Shown one piece after another: positions 21,276 through 27,926 of a DNA stretch of 64,000 nucleotides (within the stretch, counting starts at the first letter, position 1; each line of letters begins with the position of its first letter). A model generated the notes under the pieces. That model was not told the origin of the DNA. It worked only from the letters and a program-made list of their open reading frames with translations, and searched no databases. Location: contig CACJLY010000007.1 of NCBI GenBank assembly GCA_902594335.1, positions 1-64,000 on the forward strand, in the 5' to 3' direction. The stretch comes from an uncultured Pelagibacteraceae bacterium. Lineage in GTDB: Bacteria > Pseudomonadota > Alphaproteobacteria > Pelagibacterales > Pelagibacteraceae. A program made the translations under genes and the position numbers.

Positions 21276-22147
21276 GATTTATCTTTGGTTGATTTTTTTT
21301 CTTCAGCTCTTTCCTCTAATTTTTTCTTTAAGGCTGATATTGTTGCTTTATAAACATCAAGTCTATCTTGTCTGTCTTTAATATCCTTATTAACTGTAAT
21401 ATTATTATCTGTTGGAACTCCCATTTCTAAAAATTCTCCTAATAACCAAAATTTTTGAATAGCTTCTTTAGCTGGAGTATCCATGTTCATACCAAGAGCC
21501 TCTCGCATATTTTTTCTTCCATTATTCATTCCAAATAAAGATCTAATTGCATCTTCATCTTTTGATTTCTTCTTTTTAAATAGCCCTTTTTTTTTATAAT
21601 CATCTTCTTTAAATCTTTTTATCGCTTTTCTTGTATCGTATAACCTAGATGCATAAAACACTTCATACATAGCCATTGATTTGATCATTTTACCTGGATA
21701 CTTTTGACCCCAGGATGGGTTTTTTCCAAAATTTCCCCACATGTATGATCCTGCTTTTTGACCAACGCATTTCATTCCTTTTCCACAACCTATAAATTTT
21801 TTTAACATTCCTTCTGTATAATAAGATTTATCAAACTTAATTATTTCACCAAGTTCCTCTATTTTTTCTAAAGTAATTTCATCTTTATCTTTATCTTTAT
21901 CTTTTTTACCAAATAATTTTTTGCTATTGGTTTTTTTGCTTTTTATAGAAAACTTCTTTTTTGTATTGCTTTTTAATTCGCTTTTAGGATTTTCTAAAAA
22001 TTCAATTGATTTTTCATATTCTACTTTTGAGATTCCTCCAGCTTCGTAGATTTTTTTTAATTCTTCTTTTTTTTGATCAACAGTTTTCGCAACTGCACTT
22101 AAGGATATTAAGAGTGATAAAATCAACGAAAAAATAATTTTTTTCAT
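21272..22147 (-). CDS. Secreted basic protein with SHOCT-like N-terminus, islet A
   Basis: This protein of about 291 residues begins with a signal peptide (MKKIIFSLILSLLISLSAVA, then KTVDQ). It is followed by KKEELKKIYEAGGISKVEYEKSIEFL, which resembles the short SHOCT oligomerisation motif. A Lys-rich low-complexity linker with KDKDKDKDE comes next, then a globular region with a Cys pair (GCGKGMKCVGQ). The C-terminus is charged and helical. The ORF track starts at a TTG two codons earlier; the ATG at 22147 is the better start. Its stop overlaps the start of the giant coiled-coil gene, which suggests partners made together and exported. The function is unknown. Confidence 0.75.
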   Translation of the reverse strand: MKKIIFSLILSLLISLSAVAKTVDQKKEELKKIYEAGGISKVEYEKSIEFLENPKSELKSNTKKKFSIKSKKTNSKKLFGKKDKDKDKDEITLEKIEELGEIIKFDKSYYTEGMLKKFIGCGKGMKCVGQKAGSYMWGNFGKNPSWGQKYPGKMIKSMAMYEVFYASRLYDTRKAIKRFKEDDYKKKGLFKKKKSKDEDAIRSLFGMNNGRKNMREALGMNMDTPAKEAIQKFWLLGEFLEMGVPTDNNITVNKDIKDRQDRLDVYKATISALKKKLEERAEEKKSTKDKS

Positions 22148-22175
22148 TAACAAATAATATTATTTTATCTCTTCA

Positions 22176-22207
22176 TGTACAAGTTTTGTACAAGTCTACA
22201 CAAGTTA
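22176..22207. repeat. Paired TGTACAAGT repeats, islet A far end
   Basis: TGTACAAGT, TTGTACAAGT and a third partial ACACAAGT follow each other here, 29 bases upstream of the SHOCT-like gene. They match the pair at 16772-16792. Being upstream of the only islet operon, they could also act as an operator for it. Confidence 0.6.
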
Positions 22208-22250
22208 GTTAAGTCTTATTTTTAAATATCAATTTAAAGCAAAATAAAAA

Positions 22251-22322
22251 TTATGTGATTTTATAGGATGTTTTAGACTACGTTAGACTACCACGGACTG
22301 ACTCGTCTGTGAATCCCTTGGC
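22251..22322 (-). repeat. Conserved islet end, islet A
   Basis: Reading toward the tRNA fragment, this block has TTATGTGATTTTATAGGATGTTT, then two TTAGACTA copies and GGACTGACT. A parallel block at 24858-24928 shares TTATG-GATTTTATAGGATGTTT and GGACTGACT at the same distance from the tRNA half. Similar ends with unlike cargo suggest a common recombination system. Confidence 0.75.
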
Positions 22323-22363
22323 TTTTAAGTCCTTTGTGTCTACCAATTTCACCACGAGGGCAT
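22323..22363 (-). repeat. att-like repeat, copy 2 (orphan tRNA-Leu 5' half)
   Basis: Forty-one bases are identical to the 5' half of tRNA-Leu and stop at the anticodon loop. The sequence upstream of it, 22373-22431, matches the promoter region of the intact gene with two mismatches over 59 bases. The half gene may therefore still be transcribed. Confidence 0.92.
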
Positions 22364-22379
22364 GAGTTATTTTCATGAG

Positions 22380-22408
22380 TATTTATGCTAATATTTATAA
22401 TTGAACAA
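22380..22408 (-). promoter_or_regulatory. Duplicated tRNA-Leu promoter at orphan half
   Basis: TTGTTC, a 17-base spacer and TAAATA repeat the arrangement in front of the intact tRNA-Leu. It would drive transcription of the orphan 5' half toward the end of islet A. Confidence 0.45.
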
Positions 22409-22428
22409 GTTTAATAAGTAAAATTTTT

Positions 22429-23514
22429 TTATACTTTGCTTTGTTGTCTTAAAAGGAATACTTCTTCAGCTCTTTTAATGCATGCCAATTCTAAATTTTT
22501 GTGGGATCTTTTAGAGATTGCCTCAATAATCAAAGGACTTTCATCTTTTGCACAAGAATAATTCTTTATAGATCTATTTACATTGTCTTCAGCAAGTATT
22601 TTTTTTATTAAATCTTTTCTAAGTGTGTTACCTTTTTTTTTATCAATCTTACCTGAAATAATGGATAAACTAAAAGATACCAGAGCACTTATAATAAAAT
22701 ATATATACGCTCTATCACTCAATTTTTTTGCTTCATCATTAGAAAAACCACAATCATTCAAGCTAGATTTTATATGATATTTAAATAATTTAAAATTTGA
22801 GATAGGAAATCCTCTATTTAAACCATCAGAAACCGCAGTATTAACATTTGGATAAACGTGATGTGTATAAAGTTGTTTTTTTAAATATTTCACTGAGTTA
22901 GTGAATGATAGAACAGACCATGAAAAAATTTGATCTTCCATATATCGTAATTTTTCATCAAATTGTAAATTGTTTTCACTAATAATAGAACGTCTTATTA
23001 ATCTTCCAGTAAGATCAAATAGAGTTAGTGTTGGTAATGTATTGTAAAATCTTTTTCTCATTTCATGCATAATTTCAGACTTATCCAAATCACGACTTGA
23101 AGGATACATAAAAATATTTTCTCTTTTATTTTTATTATTTTGTATCCATTTTTTATCACTGATTACGAGATCGTATTGATTCTGAGTCGCAATATCATAC
23201 ATCAAAGAAAGTGTATTTGTTTCTATTACGTCGTCGACATCAATAAAAAATACATAGTCTCCAATAGCCTTTCTTAAACCAAAATTCCTAGCAGCTGAAG
23301 GCCCTAAATTTAATTTCAATGAGAAAAACTCTAAATTTTGTAATTTTTTTTTTTTTAATATACTGATGGTGTTATCAGTTGATCCATCATCAACCATTAG
23401 TATTTCAAATGGTTTATCAAAATCTTGATTTCTTAATACTTCAAGGCAATTTTCAATATACTTCTCAGCATTAAAAATTGGAACAATAACACTTATCAAA
23501 GGATTTTTGGACAT
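22429..23514 (-). CDS. Family 2 glycosyltransferase, islet B
   Basis: This is a GT-A fold enzyme that transfers a sugar from a nucleotide donor. The 361-residue product starts ISVIVPIFNAEKYIENCLEVLRNQ and has MVDDGSTDNT, the LGPSAARNFGL loop and the metal-binding FIDVDD near residue 93. The C-terminal 150 residues are helical and not recognised. It shares the islet with a radical SAM protein, which suggests modification of a surface polysaccharide or glycolipid. The acceptor is unknown. Its stop codon lies at the edge of the duplicated promoter block. Confidence 0.85.
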   Translation of the reverse strand: MSKNPLISVIVPIFNAEKYIENCLEVLRNQDFDKPFEILMVDDGSTDNTISILKKKKLQNLEFFSLKLNLGPSAARNFGLRKAIGDYVFFIDVDDVIETNTLSLMYDIATQNQYDLVISDKKWIQNNKNKRENIFMYPSSRDLDKSEIMHEMRKRFYNTLPTLTLFDLTGRLIRRSIISENNLQFDEKLRYMEDQIFSWSVLSFTNSVKYLKKQLYTHHVYPNVNTAVSDGLNRGFPISNFKLFKYHIKSSLNDCGFSNDEAKKLSDRAYIYFIISALVSFSLSIISGKIDKKKGNTLRKDLIKKILAEDNVNRSIKNYSCAKDESPLIIEAISKRSHKNLELACIKRAEEVFLLRQQSKV

Positions 23515-23581
23515 ATTTTTTTCAAATAATATAAATCGTTGTTTAATTATTTATATTTATAAATTTCTCTTTTTTTTGGAG

Positions 23582-24808
23582 TTAACTATAAATTTTATAA
23601 GGAATTGGTTTAGACACTTGTTCGCCACCTTCTATCATTCCCCGGCCATCATAACCAACCTTACTAGACGGATCATATGGGCGGCCATCGCAAAAATCAC
23701 ACCCAGGAAAAAACTGTCTTCCTTTAATGAAATTTTTTAATTTGGTTCTTAAATTTTCTGTTTCATTTAATAATTCTATATAGTCAGCTTTATTATTTGG
23801 AACTGCTTTTAAAGTATATGCATTTGCTATAAAAGGACATGTATAAAGTCTGCCATTCAAAAGTGTGTAGAGTTGTGTACTACAACATTCTTTAAAAACC
23901 TCTTTCAACTTTGAAGCTGATCTATTGTGTTGATGAATTCTACTACAATCAACCCAATTTTCTGGAGGAGATCTATTGTAAGTAATTTTGTAATGATCTA
24001 GTTTTTCTATCATTTTTTCAATACTTCTTGATAATTTTCCATAATCTGTAATTGTGAAAATCACATTATTTTTGTCGAAAGATTCTAGTTGTTCGTCTCT
24101 CGGTGCTATTGTGCCATTTGTATAAATAAATATTTTAGCTTCGGGATTGTTTTTAGAAATACCATTTACAACATCAGCCCAACCTTTATTCATAAGTGGT
24201 TCGCCACCTATTACTCTAAATTCAGAAATATAATCAATATTTTGATACAATGTATCTAAAGCTTTAAGTATATCTTCATGATCAGTATTTTTAGCGTCTG
24301 TATAATACTGCATAAGATTTGAACAATTTCTGCATTTCAATGAACATTTAGTAGTAACCATGACATCTAAACTTCGCATATAAGTTTTATCTTCATCAAA
24401 ATAAAATTGATGACTTTTTTTGTTTACCTCAATTTTTTCATTCATGAATGATTGTGAAATTTGATATGTATATTTTGAAATTTCAAAATTTTTTAATATT
24501 TCTAAAGGTGAGTAAAAATCTCGATAACCCAACTCGAATAATGGATCCAAACATTTTTGAATGTCATGATATGCAATAATAATGCGAGCCTCAGGAAATT
24601 TCTTATGAAGTACTGGAGTATGAATTATTTCTAATCCACAAATCTTTTTTCCAGATTTTCTTTTTTCACTATCACATAATGCTGAAATTACTATTCCTGC
24701 ATCATTGCAAGCTTTTATAATTGCCTCAACCTCTCTTACAGCAGCAGCAATTATGACTGGAGGTCCAGATTGTTTTAAAGTCTCAATACAGTTATATTTT
24801 GCTTTCAT
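23582..24808 (-). CDS. Radical SAM protein with nucleotide-binding-like N-terminus, islet B
   Basis: The central part (from about residue 147) is a radical SAM domain with the CSLKCRNC (CX3CX2C) cluster motif, FRVIGGEPLMNKGW and an IYTNGT strand. The C-terminal part has further Cys residues (ECCSTQ, YTCPF, GCDFCDGR) like a SPASM or twitch region that binds extra iron-sulfur clusters. The N-terminal 110 residues (PPVIIAAAVREVEAIIKACNDAGIVISALCD) look like a PglD-type Rossmann domain found in sugar-modifying proteins. The 408-residue length fits such a fusion. It lies 67 bases upstream of the glycosyltransferase. A role in making or altering a surface sugar is likely but the substrate is not known. 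Confidence 0.82.
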   Translation of the reverse strand: MKAKYNCIETLKQSGPPVIIAAAVREVEAIIKACNDAGIVISALCDSEKRKSGKKICGLEIIHTPVLHKKFPEARIIIAYHDIQKCLDPLFELGYRDFYSPLEILKNFEISKYTYQISQSFMNEKIEVNKKSHQFYFDEDKTYMRSLDVMVTTKCSLKCRNCSNLMQYYTDAKNTDHEDILKALDTLYQNIDYISEFRVIGGEPLMNKGWADVVNGISKNNPEAKIFIYTNGTIAPRDEQLESFDKNNVIFTITDYGKLSRSIEKMIEKLDHYKITYNRSPPENWVDCSRIHQHNRSASKLKEVFKECCSTQLYTLLNGRLYTCPFIANAYTLKAVPNNKADYIELLNETENLRTKLKNFIKGRQFFPGCDFCDGRPYDPSSKVGYDGRGMIEGGEQVSKPIPYKIYS

Positions 24809-24857
24809 AACTCTAATTATAACCTATTTCTAATCATAATTGAAAGCTAAATTAAAG

Positions 24858-24928
24858 TTATGAGATTTTATAGGATGTTTACACTGCCTTGGACAATTAT
24901 GGACTGACTTTTACTTCTATCCCTCGTC
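24858..24928 (-). repeat. Conserved islet end, islet B
   Basis: TTATGAGATTTTATAGGATGTTT and, further on, GGACTGACT match the same elements at 22251-22322 in order and spacing, within one base, from the tRNA half. The sequence between them has diverged. Confidence 0.75.
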
Positions 24929-24969
24929 TTTTAAGTCCTTTGTGTCTACCAATTTCACCACGAGGGCAT
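24929..24969 (-). repeat. att-like repeat, copy 3 (outermost orphan tRNA-Leu 5' half)
   Basis: This copy repeats the same 41 bases, but its flank beyond 24969 is unlike those of the other two. It is therefore the best candidate for the original 5' end of tRNA-Leu, before the first insertion. Confidence 0.92.
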
Positions 24970-25084
24970 CTAGATTTTGCATTGTATATCTGTCATTTGT
25001 TTTAACACAACTTCTTTTGCGTGTTCAAGAATTATCGGTGCATAACTGGTGACTAACTTTATTAAAAAATTATGGTAATTTAAT
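24970..25084. other. Flank of the outermost tRNA half
   Basis: No gene is evident here. On the minus strand TTGTGT (25005-25010) and TACAAT (24981-24986), 18 bases apart, could be the original tRNA-Leu promoter, with TACAAT ending 13 bases ahead of the half gene. Confidence 0.35.
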
Positions 25085-25879
25085 CTAATATTTTACTACT
25101 TTACCCCATAGGGATTGAGATGGTCCATACCCTATTCGAGCATCTTCCATTTTGAGAACTCTACTATGATCAACCATCATATTTATACCTGGACCATAGA
25201 TCTCTATGTATTTTGATAATACATCCTGATCATCAGCCTCAACCATAAACTGACTCAATTCTAGTGGACTAATGATTTTATCGATTACGTTCCATCTATA
25301 ATCTTTCTTATCAAGGTTTTCTGTCAAACCCTCTGATTCTAGCAATATTTTCCAAGAACCTGCCTCAATAAATCTTTTAGATTGCATTTTAATTCTTTCT
25401 ACAAAAATTTCTTCATCGATAACCTTGGAATGTGCAAACGCAACACCAACCTCATTGATAACTTTTATCCCTTTGCTTGTTGCATTTTCTATCAGTCTAC
25501 ACATCTCATCATCATCTAAAGAACGAGCTATTCTTGAAATTTCAATTATATCAATACCAAGATTAACAACAGTATCCAGATAATCATCTACCACTTCTTT
25601 ACCACCTGACAATGCAACGTCCATTATTGGATTCCCTAATGCGACTTGAACACTGTGTTTTTTGCAAGTTTCAATAAATCTCAAAAGAGATTTTTTGCTC
25701 ATCATTGCACCTTGTTTTCCAGAAATCTTAAAGATATCAACAAGGTTTGCATATGCTTCTAGGTAATCATCTATACAATTTCCCACCATCACAGGTGCCC
25801 TAACATAATTTATGCCTGTCTCTCGAGGTTTTTCCTTTCTTTTTATAAAAGGTAATTTTGGAAATGTTATTTCAGTCAT
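25085..25879 (-). CDS. ComA-family (phosphosulfolactate synthase-like) TIM-barrel protein
   Basis: The 264-residue product resembles the ComA family, which in methanogens adds sulfite to phosphoenolpyruvate. Visible family-like segments are DDYLEAYANLVDIFKISGKQGAMMSKKSLLRFIETCKKHSVQVALGNPIMDVAL, then LGIDIIEISRIA and ILLESEGLTEN. It ends the tctC-tctA operon, 15 bases after tctA. A second, better-matching ComA-like gene faces the other way at 29152. The reaction here is unknown; a coenzyme M pathway is not expected in this organism, so action on a C3 sulfonate or a related phospho-acid is only a hypothesis. Confidence 0.65.
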   Translation of the reverse strand: MTEITFPKLPFIKRKEKPRETGINYVRAPVMVGNCIDDYLEAYANLVDIFKISGKQGAMMSKKSLLRFIETCKKHSVQVALGNPIMDVALSGGKEVVDDYLDTVVNLGIDIIEISRIARSLDDDEMCRLIENATSKGIKVINEVGVAFAHSKVIDEEIFVERIKMQSKRFIEAGSWKILLESEGLTENLDKKDYRWNVIDKIISPLELSQFMVEADDQDVLSKYIEIYGPGINMMVDHSRVLKMEDARIGYGPSQSLWGKVVKY

Positions 25880-25894
25880 TTAAATTCTATTTAT

Positions 25895-27880
25895 TTAATT
25901 CAATTGCCCACCTAGCCACCAAGGTAAATCGATAAATAATCCTATCAAACCGTTTGGAAACTGTAAAGTTAACAGAGACGATAACGCCCATAGTATTGCC
26001 ATTAATACAGCAGAAATGCAAATTGATGACACATAAGCTTTCTTATTATGAAATAATATAAACATGTTAATAAAAAGTGCAGCAGCAATTGGAAAACCAA
26101 ATGTAAAATTCATTAATAAGAAACCAATAAAACTTAAATAATAAAAAAGTTGATTATTAAAGTTTCCACTTATTTCAAAAATATTCGACCGAGCAAACTT
26201 CATCAAACTATTATTTAAAAATGGTAAATTTTTTAAATCTGCAATTTTTATAAAAAGTATAAAGATTAAGAGTGAAAAAGCTATTACACTTAGACTTATT
26301 GGAAACAAATTAGCACGATAATCTAAACTACTTGTAAACCAAATCATTGATAATGGCAGACAAAGTAATATGACTATATAATAAATTTGAGTAAGCTTAC
26401 CTTTAATAAGATCAGACCTATAATTTTTGTCAAACTTTTGTTTTGTTAATAGAACGATGGTAGCAAGACACAAAATTATAAGAATTATTGAAACTGGACG
26501 GGATAAAAAACTTAAACCATATACTGCTTGAGTTTGATAGCTTAGAAGTTCAACTTTGCTTGATAAAAAGAAGCCAATTAAAAGAGCCGGTCTAGACCAA
26601 CCAAAGTTTTTAAAGGTAATACCAATTATACCAAATGATAATAGTCCAATAAAATCATACCAGTCCCTATTAATATTAAATGTCGCAAAAAATATTAAAC
26701 AAACCATCACAGGTGCAAGTATGTAATATGGAACTAAAGTGAATTTAGAAATTTGAGATGAAAAACCCATACAAATCCCAGCACCTAAAATATTTGCAAT
26801 AGCTAATGACCAAATCATTAGATAGGTAAGATCTAGGTTTGTCGTTACCATATCTAAACCAGGTTCAATTCCAATTAGAACAAAACCTCCAAGCAATAAA
26901 ACCTTATTACCAGAACCAGGTATTCCAAAAATTAATGTTGGAATTAATGCTCCACCCTCTTTAGCATTATTAGCAGACTCAGGTGCTATAACTCCTCGAA
27001 TATCACCTTTACCAAATTGTGAAGTATCTTTAGTTGTTTGTTTTAAGTGACTATATGCAATCCAATCAACGACTGTTCCTCCTAAACCTGGTAAAGCTCC
27101 AACTAGACAACCAAGAGTAGAGCAACGTAAAACTAAAAACCAATTTTTTACTACATCTTTTAAACCTGTGAACCAACCCTTTTTAGTATTAAGTGATTTT
27201 GCAATTGAACCTTTAGCATCAAGAAGTCCGACAATTTCAGGAATTGCGAATAATCCTAGTCCAACAACAACGAGAGGAACGCCTTCTAAAAGATATAATG
27301 TATCAAATGTATATCTTGGATCTCCAGTAATTGGGGCTGTTCCAATTGATCCAATAATTAATCCCAGAAAACAAGAGGCAATACCTTTAAATAAATTGTC
27401 ACCTGTAAGAGCTCCCACCATTAATAAAGCAAGAACTACTAATAGAAACTGTTCTCCAAATCCAAATGCCATTATAATTGGAATGGCGTAATAAATAGAT
27501 ATTGATAATATAAATGCTCCAAATATACCTCCAAGCAACGAGGCACTAAAGGCAGCACTCAAAGCTCTTGCTGCCATACCCTTTTTAGAAAGTGGAAAAC
27601 CATCCATCACTGTTGCTTGAGATCCTGCTGTACCAGGTACCCCCATAAGCACGGCAGGAAAAGTATCAGAAGTTGTTGTAGGAGCTAGAACTCCAATCAT
27701 CATTGCAAGAGCATGTGAAGGTTCCATTGTAAAAACAAAAGGTAAAACAAGGGCTAAACCTGAAGTTCCACCCATACCTGGAAGGATACCAACAATTAAA
27801 CCAAGTAATGTACCTGCAAATAGAAATGCTAAATGAGTAGGCTCAAAAAGTTGAAAAAGTGCAGCTAATAATTGTTCCAT
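25895..27880 (-). CDS. Tripartite tricarboxylate transporter, fused TctA-TctB membrane protein
   Basis: TctA is the large permease that, with TctB and a periplasmic TctC, takes up carboxylates using an ion gradient. Residues 1-470 are TctA-like: GTLLGLIVGILPGMGGTSGLALVLPF near the start, VLMGVPGTAGSQATVMDGFP, and PGLGGTVVDW about 265. About 160 further residues with four hydrophobic helices (roughly 500-655) fit TctB joined to the C-terminus. The 661-residue length against about 500 for TctA alone supports the fusion, and no separate tctB is present. The ATG at 27880 follows a terminator-like hairpin with no room for a normal ribosome-binding site. The substrate is unknown. Confidence 0.85.
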   Translation of the reverse strand: MEQLLAALFQLFEPTHLAFLFAGTLLGLIVGILPGMGGTSGLALVLPFVFTMEPSHALAMMIGVLAPTTTSDTFPAVLMGVPGTAGSQATVMDGFPLSKKGMAARALSAAFSASLLGGIFGAFILSISIYYAIPIIMAFGFGEQFLLVVLALLMVGALTGDNLFKGIASCFLGLIIGSIGTAPITGDPRYTFDTLYLLEGVPLVVVGLGLFAIPEIVGLLDAKGSIAKSLNTKKGWFTGLKDVVKNWFLVLRCSTLGCLVGALPGLGGTVVDWIAYSHLKQTTKDTSQFGKGDIRGVIAPESANNAKEGGALIPTLIFGIPGSGNKVLLLGGFVLIGIEPGLDMVTTNLDLTYLMIWSLAIANILGAGICMGFSSQISKFTLVPYYILAPVMVCLIFFATFNINRDWYDFIGLLSFGIIGITFKNFGWSRPALLIGFFLSSKVELLSYQTQAVYGLSFLSRPVSIILIILCLATIVLLTKQKFDKNYRSDLIKGKLTQIYYIVILLCLPLSMIWFTSSLDYRANLFPISLSVIAFSLLIFILFIKIADLKNLPFLNNSLMKFARSNIFEISGNFNNQLFYYLSFIGFLLMNFTFGFPIAAALFINMFILFHNKKAYVSSICISAVLMAILWALSSLLTLQFPNGLIGLFIDLPWWLGGQLN

Positions 27881-27910
27881 AAAAAAAGCTGCTAGCTAAT
27901 AGCTAGCAGC
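27881..27910 (-). terminator. Intra-operon hairpin and T-run abutting the tctA start codon
   Basis: GCTGCTAGCT and AGCTAGCAGC form a perfect 10-bp stem with a 3-base loop. On the minus strand it is followed by seven T residues and then directly by the tctA ATG. It therefore sits between tctC and tctA and looks like an intrinsic terminator or attenuator. It could keep the binding protein in excess over the permease. A T-run also flanks the other side. Confidence 0.8.
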
Positions 27911-27926
27911 ACTTTTTTTATTTGTT

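Larger units (their letters stand above)
16650..22322. mobile_element. Islet A at tRNA-Leu: secreted coiled-coil cargo, no integrase
   Basis: About 5.7 kb lies between the intact tRNA-Leu anticodon loop and the second copy of the tRNA 5' half. It holds only two genes, a 1485-residue secreted coiled-coil protein and a secreted partner. The end near 22250-22322 matches the same end of islet B, and the promoter-side end (16700-16758) matches 22373-22431 of islet B. No recombinase, replication gene or transposase is present, so movement would have to be driven from elsewhere. Mobility is inferred from the repeats only. Confidence 0.75.
22323..24928. mobile_element. Islet B at tRNA-Leu: glycosyltransferase and radical SAM cargo
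   Basis: About 2.6 kb lies between the second and third copies of the tRNA-Leu 5' half. It has two genes, a family 2 glycosyltransferase and a radical SAM protein, and no recombinase. Its ends resemble those of islet A on both sides, so the two look like tandem insertions of the same kind of element. Movement is inferred from the repeats. Confidence 0.72.

Noticed and set aside
22323-22363. A second functional tRNA-Leu
   Set aside because: Only the 5' half is present; sequence beyond the anticodon loop does not pair as a tRNA.
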